DNA of 64,000 nucleotides from Endozoicomonas numazuensis (GTDB taxonomy: Bacteria; Pseudomonadota; Gammaproteobacteria; Pseudomonadales; Endozoicomonadaceae). The stretch is from contig NZ_JOKH01000001.1 in NCBI RefSeq assembly GCF_000722635.1, positions 1,277,110 through 1,341,109 on the forward strand, in the 5' to 3' direction. Every line of letters begins with the position of its first letter. Position 1 is the stretch's first letter. The translations under genes were made by a program, and so were the position numbers. This document shows, piece by piece, positions 55,854 through 64,000 of the stretch. Under the pieces are notes generated by a model. The model saw nothing but the letters and a program-made list of their open reading frames with translations. It ran no database searches and was not told where the DNA came from.

Positions 55854-57320
55854 ATGTTTGAACAAACCTTCAAGAATCTAGACGATATCCTTCATAAAGA
55901 CGCAGGGTGCTCCAGCGAGCTGGATTACACAGAGCAAACCTCATGGATGCTGTTCCTGAAGTACCTGGACGACCTGGAATACCAGCGTTCCCAGGAAGCG
56001 GAGATGATGGGTGATGACTACAGCTACATCATCGACAAGGCTCACCGCTGGAGCGAGTGGGCAGCGCCAAAAGATAAAGACGGCAACTTCGACCACAACG
56101 AAGCCATGACCGGCTCCGACCTGATGGAATACGTCGATGGTGAACTGTTCCCCTACCTGAAAGGTTTTAAACGGCGTGCCGCCAGCCCCAATACCATCGA
56201 CTACAAAATTGGCGAGATTTTTGGCGAGATCAAAAACAAAATCCAGAGCGGCTACTCACTGCGAGACTGCCTGGAGAAAGTGGATGAACTGCGCTTCCAG
56301 AGCCAGGAAGAAAAGCACGAACTCTCCCACCTGTATGAAACCAAAATCAAGAATATGGGCAATGCCGGGCGCAATGGTGGCGAGTATTACACCCCACGCC
56401 CGCTCATCCGCGCCATGATTGATGTGGTACACCCAAAAACCGGTGAAACAATCTACGACGGTGCGGCAGGTTCAGCAGGCTTCTTGTGCGAAGCCTACGA
56501 CTATTTGCGCCAGGGCGGAGCCGCCAAAAAGAAGCTCTCCACCAGTGACCTGACAACCCTGCAGGAAAGCACCTTCTACGCCAAAGAGAAGAAATCCCTC
56601 GCCTATGTGATTGCGATTATGAATATGATCCTCCACGGCATTGAAGCGCCCAATGTGCTGCACACCAACACCCTGACGGAAAGCCTGAAAGATATTCAGC
56701 CCAGCCATCAGCACGATGTGATTCTCGCTAACCCGCCCTTTGGTGGCAAAGAGCGCAAAGAGGTGCAGCAGAACTTCCCCATTAAAACCGGGGAAACCGC
56801 CTTCCTGTTTTTGCAGCACTTTATCAAGATGCTCAAACCCGGTGGCCGTGCGGCGATAGTTATCAAAAACACCTTCCTCTCGAATACCGATAACGCCGCC
56901 ATTGCCCTGCGTAAAGAACTGCTGGAAAACTGCAACCTGCATACGGTGCTGGACTGCCCCGCCAAAACCTTTTTAGGCGCAGGGGTAAAAACCGTGGTGC
57001 TGTTCTTTACCAAGGGAGAAGCCACCAAGAATGTCTGGTTCTACCAGCTTGACCCTGGCCGCAGCCTGGGCAAAACCAATCCGCTGAATGACAACGACCT
57101 GAAAGAGTTTGTCACCCTGCAAAAGGCCTTTGGTGATTCGGAGAAATCCTGGTCGCTGGCTGTGGATAACCTTGATGCAAACACCTGGGACTTGTCGGTG
57201 AAAAACCCCAATGTGGATGATGAGGTGAAGCTGCGAGCGCCTTCTGAGATTATCGAAGAGATCATTGCCCTGGATAAAGAGAGTGAAGGGATTCTGGCTA
57301 GTATTCGAGGGTTACTGTGA
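55854..57320 (+). CDS. hsdM: Type I restriction-modification DNA N6-adenine methyltransferase HsdM
   Basis: HsdM forms the M2S methylase and the core of the R2M2S complex. The 488-residue protein has the helical N-terminal domain (DYTEQTSWMLFLKYLDDLEY), the GEYYTPRPLIRAMIDVV segment before SAM motif I (YDGAAGSAGFLCEAYDYL) and catalytic motif IV ANPPFGG (~residues 292-298). The usual DPACGTGG is varied to DGAAGSAG. The hsdS ATG overlaps its stop (TGATG), showing translational coupling. Confidence 0.96.
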   Translation: MFEQTFKNLDDILHKDAGCSSELDYTEQTSWMLFLKYLDDLEYQRSQEAEMMGDDYSYIIDKAHRWSEWAAPKDKDGNFDHNEAMTGSDLMEYVDGELFPYLKGFKRRAASPNTIDYKIGEIFGEIKNKIQSGYSLRDCLEKVDELRFQSQEEKHELSHLYETKIKNMGNAGRNGGEYYTPRPLIRAMIDVVHPKTGETIYDGAAGSAGFLCEAYDYLRQGGAAKKKLSTSDLTTLQESTFYAKEKKSLAYVIAIMNMILHGIEAPNVLHTNTLTESLKDIQPSHQHDVILANPPFGGKERKEVQQNFPIKTGETAFLFLQHFIKMLKPGGRAAIVIKNTFLSNTDNAAIALRKELLENCNLHTVLDCPAKTFLGAGVKTVVLFFTKGEATKNVWFYQLDPGRSLGKTNPLNDNDLKEFVTLQKAFGDSEKSWSLAVDNLDANTWDLSVKNPNVDDEVKLRAPSEIIEEIIALDKESEGILASIRGLL

Positions 57321-58588
57321 TGGCTCGATGGTCAAAAGATAAGCTCGTAAACCTGACGACAAAAATAGGTAGCGGTGCAACACCTAAGGGAGGCAAAGCT
57401 GCTTATAAGGTTGAAGGAATATCATTAATTCGCAGCATGAATGTTCATGATAACTATTTTAAGCCAAAGGATCTTGCATTCATTGACGAGCAACAAGCAG
57501 ATAAGCTTTCAAACGTTGTAGTTGAAAAGCTGGATGTTCTTCTAAATATTACTGGCGCATCTGTTGCTCGATGCTCAGTGGTAAACGAATCTTATTTGCC
57601 TGCAAGAGTTAACCAGCACGTTGCGATTCTACGACCAAAGAGTGAGGTAATCGATAGCCACTTTTTGTCTTATTTACTGGTTTCACACGAATACAAGAAA
57701 AAATTACTTCATTCTGGGAATAAAGCAGGGTCTACACGGGAAGCTTTAACTAAAAGCCAACTGCAAAATTTTGAAATTGAGTTTCCTGAACTCCCAGAAC
57801 AAAAACGCATCGTCGCCATTCTGGATCAAGCCTTTGCCGAGATTGAGCAAGCCCGCGCCCTTGCCGAGAAGAACCTCAACAACGCCCGTGAACTGTTTGA
57901 AAGCTACCTGCAGCAGGTGTTTAGCCAGCGTGGTGAGGGGTGGGTTGAGGCGGATATTGAGAGCCTTGTTAGTAATGGGATTTTAGATAAGCCACTTGAT
58001 GGTAATCATGGTGACATACACCCCAAAAAAGCTGACTTTGTGGAGAAAGGTGTGCCTTTCATTATGGCATCTGATCTTGTAGATGGGACAGTTGACACTG
58101 GTGGTTGTAATTTCATCACCCGACAGCAAGCAGATACTTTAAGAAAAGGGTTCGCAAAGGATGGTGATGTTTTAATTTCTCATAAAGCTACAATCGGTCG
58201 TACAGCAATATTAAAGACTGATTTGGATTACGTAATGCTGACTCCACAAGTAACCTATTATCGGATTCTTGATGGAAGCTCGCTTGCAGCTGAATATTTA
58301 TATTGGTATTTCAATTCACCTGTTTTTTTGAAAGAAATGAGGATCGTCGCAGGTGTTGGTTCCACTAGATCATATATTGGAATAACCAAGCAGCGTCAGT
58401 TACAAATTTCATTTCCAGATATTGATATACAAAGGAAAATCAGCCAAAAATTATGCTCTCTGGACAAAGAAATAAAAAGAATAGTTCCAGTTTATGAACG
58501 GAAACTGGCAGCTCTCGACGAACTCAAAAAATCCATCCTACAACAAGCCTTCACCGGCCAGCTAACAACAAGTAAGGAAGTCGCCTGA
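57320..58588 (+). CDS. hsdS: Type I restriction-modification specificity subunit HsdS
   Basis: HsdS recognises a bipartite DNA target. The 422-residue protein has two target-recognition domains (~1-150 and ~215-375), each followed by a conserved helical spacer: ELPEQKRIVAILDQAFAEIE (with LAEKNLNNARELFESYLQQV) and DIQRKISQKLCSLDKEIKRI (with LAALDELKKSILQQAFTGQL). The start is ATG 57320; a GTG three bases earlier is in frame. The TRDs are visibly more AT-rich than the spacers and than hsdM/hsdR, as expected for exchangeable specificity domains. The stop overlaps the hsdR start (TGATG). Confidence 0.95.
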   Translation: MARWSKDKLVNLTTKIGSGATPKGGKAAYKVEGISLIRSMNVHDNYFKPKDLAFIDEQQADKLSNVVVEKLDVLLNITGASVARCSVVNESYLPARVNQHVAILRPKSEVIDSHFLSYLLVSHEYKKKLLHSGNKAGSTREALTKSQLQNFEIEFPELPEQKRIVAILDQAFAEIEQARALAEKNLNNARELFESYLQQVFSQRGEGWVEADIESLVSNGILDKPLDGNHGDIHPKKADFVEKGVPFIMASDLVDGTVDTGGCNFITRQQADTLRKGFAKDGDVLISHKATIGRTAILKTDLDYVMLTPQVTYYRILDGSSLAAEYLYWYFNSPVFLKEMRIVAGVGSTRSYIGITKQRQLQISFPDIDIQRKISQKLCSLDKEIKRIVPVYERKLAALDELKKSILQQAFTGQLTTSKEVA

Positions 58589-61179
58589 TGAATACTGCAG
58601 GGAAGCGTAACGAAGCCGATACCCGTGCCGAACTGATTGACCCAAAACTCAAAGCCGCTGGCTGGAGTGTGGTGGAGCAGAGTTACATTCGTCGTGAGGT
58701 TATCTGTCCCGGCATTATCTTAACCGGCGGCAAGCGTGGCCCTGCAGTCACCAGTGATTATGTATTGGTCTACCGTGGCCGTAAGCTGGCTGCGGTGGAG
58801 GCGAAGAAAGAAGGTTTAAGTTATACCGAAGGGGTTCGCCAAGCCAAGGACTATGCGACAAGGTTGCAGTGCCGTATCGCTTATGCCACCAATGGCCATG
58901 AGATTTACCAGATTGATAGGCAAACAGGAGAAGAGGCGCTGGTTGATGACTTCCTCTCACCTGAGGCGCTCTGGTTACTGACCTTTGCAGATCAAGATAA
59001 CGGCGCTCCCGATTATAAAGCCGTCTGGCGTAACCGTTTCAGTGCTATTCCCTTTGAAATCAAAGGCGACTGGCAACCCCGTTACTACCAGGAAAACGCC
59101 ATTAATAATGCGCTGGAGGCCATCGCCGAAGGCAAGCAACGCATACTGCTCACCCTGGCGACAGGCACGGGCAAAACCTGTATCGCCTTTCAGATTGCCT
59201 GGACGCTGTTTCAGGGGCGCTGGAGCCTGAGCACACAGAAAGCGCCGGATGCTTCTACTCGACGACCCCGTATTCTGTTTCTGGCAGACCGCAACGTACT
59301 GGCGAATCAGGCCTTTAATGATTTCTCCGCCTTTGGTGACGATGCGATTGTGCGTATTGCGCCAGACGCTATAAAGAAACATGGCAAGGTGCCCAAGAAT
59401 GCCAGCGTGTTCTTCACCATCTTCCAGACCTTTATGAGCGGTAAGGATGAAGACGGCAACGATGCCCCGTACTTTGGTGATTACCCAGCAGACTTCTTTG
59501 ATTTTATCGTGATTGATGAGTGTCACCGGGGCGGCGCGAACGATGAAAGCAGCTGGCGGGAGATTCTTAACTACTTCAGCCCTGCCGTTCAGCTGGGTTT
59601 AACAGCAACACCGAAACGCACCGAGAATGCCGACACCTATGGCTACTTCGGTGAGCCTGTGTACAGCTACACCCTCAAAGAGGGGATTAACGATGGTTTC
59701 TTAACGCCATTCAAAGTGTACCCCATTGTCGGCACCATGGATGAGTATATTTATACCCCCGGCGATGGCGTGCTGGTGCAGGGAAAACCAGAGCCCGGCA
59801 AACTCTACAAAGAGGGTGACTTTAACCGCACCATTATCATCCCTGCCCGTGAACAGCGGCGGGTGAAATACTGGATGGACAAGATTAACCCTCACCAAAA
59901 GACCATCGTCTTCTGTGCCACCCAATCCCACGCAGGCATGGTACGTGACTTCATCAATCAGTATGCCGTTAAGAAAGGCTGGACAACCAATACTAGCTAC
60001 TGTGTGCGTGTTACGGCCAACGATGGCACTGCCGGTGAGAATGACCTCAAGACATTCTCTGATAATGAGAAGACCATTCCGACCATTCTCACCACCTCGA
60101 AAAAGCTATCGACTGGCGTAGATGCCCGAAACGTACGAAATATTGTGTTGATGCGCCCCTGTAACAACATGATCGAGTTTAAGCAGATTATCGGACGCGG
60201 CACCCGGGTTTTTGAAGGCAAAGAGTTCTTCACTATTTACGATTTTGTGAAGGCTCACCATAACTTCTCTGACCCCGAGTGGGATGGCGAACCTATCGCA
60301 CCTGAACCCTGCAAGGTGTGTAGCGAAAGCCCTTGTATCTGCGTACCGGAACCCTGTGGCGAATGTGGTTTTCACCCTTGCGCCTGCCCCGAGCCGAATT
60401 GCCCGGAATGTGGTCAGCAACCTTGCGCTTGCCCCGAGCCGAATTGCCCAGAATGTGGTCAGCAGCCTTGTGCCTGCCCCAGGCCGAATTGCCCGGAGTG
60501 CGGCCAGCGACCTTGCGTGTGTGGCCCCAAAGTCTGTGAAGTGTGTGGCGATTCTCCGTGTTCCTGTGAAACCCCTCCGCCGCCAGAGAAGATCATCATC
60601 AAGCTCCACGATGGCAAGGCCCGGCAGATTAAGCATATCTCTTCCGTGATGTACTGGGGGCCGGATGGGAAGCCCATCACCGCGAAAGAGTTTGTTGAGC
60701 GCATGTTTGAAGACCTGCCTCGCTTCTTCACCAATGAAGATCAGCTGCGTGAGATATGGGGCGACCCAGATACCCGCGAGAAGCTGCGTCAGGACCTCAC
60801 AGAAGCAGGCTATGACGATGAAAAGCTCGACAGCATGAAAGAGCTGATAGATGCCCGGGACAGTGATGTGTATGACGTTCTGGCTTATGTCGCTTATGCC
60901 GCTGAGGTACATACCCGGAAAGAGCGAGCAGAGAAGGCCAAACCACTGATCTACAGCGCATTCACTGATGAAAAGCAGCAAGAATTTATCAACTTTGTTT
61001 TGGATAAGTACGTTCAGGATGATGTCGATGAACTGTCCAAGAGTAAAATGCGCAGCATGGTCGAGCTGAAGTACAACACGATCAGTGATGCGGCTGAGGT
61101 GCTGGGTTCCCCAGCCGTGATTGGTAAAACCTTTATGGGCTTTCAGAAGTATCTGTATCAGACGGATACACTGAGCTAA
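58588..61179 (+). CDS. hsdR: Type I restriction endonuclease HsdR (EcoEI-like) with a Cys-rich repeat insert
   Basis: HsdR is the ATP-dependent DNA translocase and nuclease. The 863-residue protein has a PD-(D/E)xK nuclease (Asp57 in VTSDYVLVY; AVEAKKE with Glu71 and Lys73), Walker A TGTGKT (192-197), DECH (310-313), TATPKR (339-344) and the second RecA domain with QIIGRGTRVFEGKEF. The C-terminal EcoEI-type domain starts near residue 668. Between them (572-666) is a Pro/Cys insert with six C-x2-C-x4-C-x-C modules (24 Cys), three of them encoded by a 45-bp tandem repeat. The start overlaps the hsdS stop. Confidence 0.95.
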   Translation: MNTAGKRNEADTRAELIDPKLKAAGWSVVEQSYIRREVICPGIILTGGKRGPAVTSDYVLVYRGRKLAAVEAKKEGLSYTEGVRQAKDYATRLQCRIAYATNGHEIYQIDRQTGEEALVDDFLSPEALWLLTFADQDNGAPDYKAVWRNRFSAIPFEIKGDWQPRYYQENAINNALEAIAEGKQRILLTLATGTGKTCIAFQIAWTLFQGRWSLSTQKAPDASTRRPRILFLADRNVLANQAFNDFSAFGDDAIVRIAPDAIKKHGKVPKNASVFFTIFQTFMSGKDEDGNDAPYFGDYPADFFDFIVIDECHRGGANDESSWREILNYFSPAVQLGLTATPKRTENADTYGYFGEPVYSYTLKEGINDGFLTPFKVYPIVGTMDEYIYTPGDGVLVQGKPEPGKLYKEGDFNRTIIIPAREQRRVKYWMDKINPHQKTIVFCATQSHAGMVRDFINQYAVKKGWTTNTSYCVRVTANDGTAGENDLKTFSDNEKTIPTILTTSKKLSTGVDARNVRNIVLMRPCNNMIEFKQIIGRGTRVFEGKEFFTIYDFVKAHHNFSDPEWDGEPIAPEPCKVCSESPCICVPEPCGECGFHPCACPEPNCPECGQQPCACPEPNCPECGQQPCACPRPNCPECGQRPCVCGPKVCEVCGDSPCSCETPPPPEKIIIKLHDGKARQIKHISSVMYWGPDGKPITAKEFVERMFEDLPRFFTNEDQLREIWGDPDTREKLRQDLTEAGYDDEKLDSMKELIDARDSDVYDVLAYVAYAAEVHTRKERAEKAKPLIYSAFTDEKQQEFINFVLDKYVQDDVDELSKSKMRSMVELKYNTISDAAEVLGSPAVIGKTFMGFQKYLYQTDTLS
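60382..60516 (+). repeat. Three tandem 45-bp repeats inside hsdR
   Basis: The units at 60382-60426, 60427-60471 and 60472-60516 each start GCYTGCCCC and encode ACPEPNCPECGQQPC (third unit: Arg for Glu, Arg for Gln). They differ at a few bases each. The unit length is a multiple of three, so copy number can change without shifting frame. Confidence 0.92.
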
Positions 61180-61234
61180 CCCAGGAGTCTGTCGGACTTA
61201 TACTCGAAAGTATAAGTCCGACAGACTCCTGGGT
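61179..61234. terminator. Perfect 26-bp hairpin between hsdR and tag (Family 1 variant ends)
   Basis: The arms 61179-61204 and 61209-61234 are exact complements around CGAA. They contain CCAGGAGTCTGTCGGACTTA, the variant end of the Family 1 elements at 19413 and 43868, joined head to head with no interior. The arm starts in the hsdR stop codon. It separates convergent genes and may stop both transcripts, although there is no T-run. Confidence 0.8.
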
Positions 61235-61236
61235 GT

Positions 61237-61818
61237 TTATGCAGGGTATGAGGGGCAGGTCACAAGGTGGTCGTTCACCATGCCCATGGCTTGCATGTAG
61301 GCATAACAGATGGTGCTGCCGACAAATGAAAAACCTCTTTTCTTAAGGTCTTTGCTCATGGCGTCGGACTCGGGTGTGGTAACCGGTACTTCTGATAACG
61401 ATTGCCATTGGTTCACTACGGGAGTGTGATTAACAAAAGACCAGATGTATCGGTCGAAGCTGCCAAATTCTTCCTGTATTTTCAGAAAGGCTTTTGCGTT
61501 TTTTATAGCGCTGTTCACTTTCAGCCGGTTTCTTACAATGCCTTCATCCAGCAAGAGTCTTTCTACGTCTTGATCGGTGTATTGAGCAACCATGTTCGGG
61601 TCAAAGCCAGCAAAGGCCTTGTGATAGCCTGATCTGCGTTTGAGGATGGTGATCCAGCTAAGGCCTGCCTGGGCGCCTTCCAGAATCAGGAACTCAAACA
61701 GTTTTTGATCATCATGACAAGGAACTCCCCATTCTTCGTCATGGTATCGGATGTAGTCCGGGTCATTGGTGCACCACGTACAACGTTGATTTGTCAAAAG
61801 AATGACTCCCGTTTTCAT
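61237..61818 (-). CDS. tag: DNA-3-methyladenine glycosylase I
   Basis: Tag removes 3-methyladenine from alkylated DNA. The 193-residue protein has the zinc and base-pocket residues: RCTWCTNDPDYIRYHDEEWG at the start, EGAQAGLSWITILKRRSGYH, and the C-terminal GFSFVGSTICYAYMQAMGMV with ...NDHLVTCPSY carrying His/Cys ligands. The longer N-terminus (MKTGVILLTNQ) is slightly extended relative to E. coli. It is convergent with hsdR. Confidence 0.96.
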   Translation of the reverse strand: MKTGVILLTNQRCTWCTNDPDYIRYHDEEWGVPCHDDQKLFEFLILEGAQAGLSWITILKRRSGYHKAFAGFDPNMVAQYTDQDVERLLLDEGIVRNRLKVNSAIKNAKAFLKIQEEFGSFDRYIWSFVNHTPVVNQWQSLSEVPVTTPESDAMSKDLKKRGFSFVGSTICYAYMQAMGMVNDHLVTCPSYPA

Positions 61819-61922
61819 TCACAGGTAGTGTGACATTGTATTTAACTACTCAATGGCAGGTTCAGGCTGTTTTCAGTCGCTTTGGCTAAGCTGATACAGT
61901 AGCAACTTCATGGAACGAAGTC

Positions 61923-64000
61923 ATGCCATCCCAAGCTTCATCATCTGGCTCTGTTTTGCCACCAACATCGCCTCGTTTACCGGATGCGTCCCCATCAGAC
62001 ATTGTTGCTTCATCAGACATTGTTGCTTCATCAGGCTTTCGGGATGTTTCTGTCGTTGAAGGTGAGAAGGGGCTTACCTCTTCAGATGATGAAGACTGGC
62101 ACACCCCGCCTCAGAGCCTGGACACCCGAAATCCTCAGATAGTCAACGCGCAACCCTTGATTCAGATCGATGAGACACCTGCTCTTGCTGAAGCAGCTCC
62201 GGAAGCCTCTGTCATCGCAAACCCCGCTCGGCCTCAAATCAAATCGAGTCTGTTTGAAAGGCTGTTGGCCTCAGTCATTATCTGGGTGCTGGACTTTAAA
62301 AAAGTACGAGCAAAAGTAAGCTTTCGAAGGGCAGTTGTTGTCAGGCAGCTGAACAAGCAATTGAAATGGGTCAGAAAGGCTATTCGTAATAAGCCCGGAA
62401 AGAAAACTCTGGATGAGCGCAGAGTCTTGAAAAGGCAGTTGATGCGCTTGCGCAAAGAGAAAAAGCAGGCAAGAGTCGCAAGAGATTATGAAATTCGTAG
62501 CTATCTCAAACTGTTTCGAGCGCTAAAAGCTTTGCATAAAGGGCAAATACAGGAGCATACCGTTCACCTTGACGGATTGGCGTTGCAAGGCGACAAAGCC
62601 ACCTTAAGAAATGTTGAATTAAGAGTCCATAAGGTGGAGCTGGTGGATTCGGATACAGGTGAAACCTACCCTAAAATCACGGTGGATATTAAAGGTTCTG
62701 TTGACGTAAATGCGCCTGGTCAGCGCCCTCTTAAGATGGACGTTGAGATCAAGGATATGGAAACCAGTATTCAGGGCAGGATGGTTCCTGGCATTAATGC
62801 CTATATCAGTGGGAAGGGCGTTACGGGCCTGTTTAAGGCTCTTCATCGTATACGTAAACAGAAAGGAAAATTCTTCCAACTGAGTAGAGCAGGGATCTCC
62901 ATCGGAAAAATAAAAGCCTCTCTGGATGAGCTTGATCCAAAAACCCTGATTGCGATCAAAGGGAACTCGAAGACTACGTTAAAAGAGGATGTTAGCAAGG
63001 CGTTTTCTGTTCTGGGGCATCCATTTGATCTGACGGTGGACGAACTTGAAGTCGCCCGGAAAGGAGTTGTAGCGCCACTGGCAAAAATGGAAGCACTCAA
63101 GCTGGCCTATGAACTTAAACCCCTGGATCAGAGAGAAGGAGAGACGGAAAGAACACTGACGGTTAAGGCGGGTGTGATAGATGTTGATACCGGAGGTGTT
63201 TCTGATGCTCTGTATGGTGCTGCCCGAGAGAAAAGACTTAAACCTATGGGCTTAATGCTATCTGACACTGCTAACAACTTTGACTGGATTTCTGAACTGG
63301 AAAAGCAGTCCGCCGGACTCAGGGCTGAAACCAGGGAACTTAGCCTTGAAGTAAAGGTGCATGTATCAAAAGACGCAGAAGGGCAGATGGTTGTCGGGGA
63401 TTCTCATGTGGAATTCGGTTCAGACCATATAATGCTTCGGAACAAGGGGGCTGCAAAAGTACATATGGATCTGGATGGGGTTCATCTGGAAGGTGATCTG
63501 ACCGGTGAGAAAACAGAATTTAGTGGTCATGCAACAGCTTGTTCAGGTGGCCTGGAGCTAAATCAGAAACTGGGGACTGGCACCGGTAACCGCATTGATT
63601 GTCACTCAGACTTTACTGGCCAGGGTGTCAAAGTGTCCGGGACTCTGCAGAAGGGGCAGCTTACAACAGATGTAGGGGCTGAACGGTTAACGGTTGATAC
63701 TCATGGCCATCCCTCTTCCATACACCTGGGTAATACTCGAATTGAGCTGCCAGGAAATCTGAGTGGGCAGATGCAGGCGCTATCAGTTTGCCTCAAAGCT
63801 GATCAAAAAAGCAGTTCTGAATTAAAGGCGGGTGCAGGCAAGACTCATTTCTCAGGTAGTGGGCAGGTGGTTGTTAACACCCAGACCAGTAAATTGTCTG
63901 TTCCCGTTCGCGGCAATGTAACACTGGGTCATTGTGAGATCACGACAGAGAAGTTCAAAGAAGGCGATTTAAAGCAGCCTGTAACGGTCACTGAAGTCAC
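61923..64000 (+). CDS. Unknown large protein, N-terminal 692 codons (3' end outside window)
   Basis: An uninterrupted frame runs from ATG 61923 (MPSQASSSGSVLPPTSPRLP) to the window end; I read every codon. Residues 1-110 are Ser/Pro/Asp-rich and disordered, with a short tandem (SDIVAS twice). Next comes a hydrophobic/basic stretch (LFERLLASVIIWVLDFKKVR), then a very basic helical segment (to ~205). After that the protein is beta-rich with alternating Val/Leu/Thr and many Gly/Asp, e.g. HLDGLALQGDKATLRNVELR and VHLEGDLTGEKTEFSGHATA. There is no Sec signal. It vaguely resembles AsmA/TamB-like or adhesin beta repeats, but I recognise no family. Secretion by another route is possible and unproven. 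Confidence 0.75.
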   Translation, partial: MPSQASSSGSVLPPTSPRLPDASPSDIVASSDIVASSGFRDVSVVEGEKGLTSSDDEDWHTPPQSLDTRNPQIVNAQPLIQIDETPALAEAAPEASVIANPARPQIKSSLFERLLASVIIWVLDFKKVRAKVSFRRAVVVRQLNKQLKWVRKAIRNKPGKKTLDERRVLKRQLMRLRKEKKQARVARDYEIRSYLKLFRALKALHKGQIQEHTVHLDGLALQGDKATLRNVELRVHKVELVDSDTGETYPKITVDIKGSVDVNAPGQRPLKMDVEIKDMETSIQGRMVPGINAYISGKGVTGLFKALHRIRKQKGKFFQLSRAGISIGKIKASLDELDPKTLIAIKGNSKTTLKEDVSKAFSVLGHPFDLTVDELEVARKGVVAPLAKMEALKLAYELKPLDQREGETERTLTVKAGVIDVDTGGVSDALYGAAREKRLKPMGLMLSDTANNFDWISELEKQSAGLRAETRELSLEVKVHVSKDAEGQMVVGDSHVEFGSDHIMLRNKGAAKVHMDLDGVHLEGDLTGEKTEFSGHATACSGGLELNQKLGTGTGNRIDCHSDFTGQGVKVSGTLQKGQLTTDVGAERLTVDTHGHPSSIHLGNTRIELPGNLSGQMQALSVCLKADQKSSSELKAGAGKTHFSGSGQVVVNTQTSKLSVPVRGNVTLGHCEITTEKFKEGDLKQPVTVTEV

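Noticed and set aside
60382-60516. Tandem repeats resembling a CRISPR array
   Set aside because: The units are contiguous with no spacers and encode in-frame Cys-rich protein repeats.
60106-60981. 291-codon minus-strand frame with an Arg/Leu-rich repeat (RAIRLGAGARLLTTF-like)
   Set aside because: It is the antisense of hsdR, and its repeats mirror the 45-bp tandem repeat coding for the Cys modules.
55854-61179. Broader defence island around the RM operon
   Set aside because: Only hsdM, hsdS and hsdR are defence genes. Neighbours are a sensor fragment, IS elements and tag, with no toxin, Cas or BREX-type gene.

Overview
The window looks like a chromosomal segment of a marine gammaproteobacterium of the Oceanospirillales, most like Endozoicomonas. 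This is inferred from housekeeping gene order (hldE-msbA-LPS kinase; argS-SPOR protein-hslV-hslU-DUF971; rnfABCDGE near nth), the sodium-linked Rnf and NhaC systems, long uncharacterised ORFs at both edges, and many palindromic repeats and decaying IS elements. No rRNA, tRNA or CRISPR array was recognised.

Layout. 1-1268 holds the start of an unknown protein (minus strand, runs off the left edge). 1399-6313 is a VOC protein plus an LPS block: hldE, msbA and, divergently, a WaaP/Kdo-kinase-like protein. 6555-8369 is typA. 8600-10237 encodes a secreted CAP-domain protein. 10477-16910 holds pip, dtd, a membrane-anchored glutamate-synthase-like enzyme, argS and a SPOR protein. 17052-23531 holds oligopeptidase B, hslVU with a plausible heat-shock promoter, a Wzz-type protein and a DUF971 protein. 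24234-28605 holds adk, tsaB, uppP, a 1-Cys peroxiredoxin and rsmJ. 28700-33137 (minus) holds plsB, a hypothetical gene and dapE. 33772-36132 has small secreted or unknown proteins around nth. 36341-42865 is a complete rnfABCDGE operon (minus) whose RnfC has a five-unit C-terminal repeat. 43229-48625 holds a MarR regulator, a hexapeptide acyltransferase, a GST, a decayed MFS/SDR pair and NhaC. 49025-51371 holds DUF2288, arfB, ybaK and a Tim44-like protein.

51420-61179 is accessory. A decayed IS605-type element carries a tnpA remnant and a frameshifted tnpB. An IS1182-family element has inserted into the loop of the hairpin at its right end. A PilJ-like sensor fragment follows, then a type I restriction-modification operon (hsdM, hsdS, hsdR). 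Its HsdR carries six cysteine modules, partly built from a 45-bp tandem DNA repeat. tag and the 5' part of another large unknown protein close the window.

The most distinctive signal is a set of interspersed palindromes. Family 1 is a 168-bp element with 22-bp terminal inverted repeats and a central hairpin whose arms covary while its loop is conserved. Full, chimeric, degenerate and fragmentary copies lie at gene ends, and in two cases the terminal repeat supplies the stop codon of the neighbouring gene. Family 2 is built around a TTCGGGCTGAGCCTGTCGAA-type inverted repeat (three copies). Family 3 is a TATACCC-ended 128-bp palindrome inserted at a TA in an MFS gene. None of the three encodes a protein, so they look like non-autonomous (MITE-like) elements.
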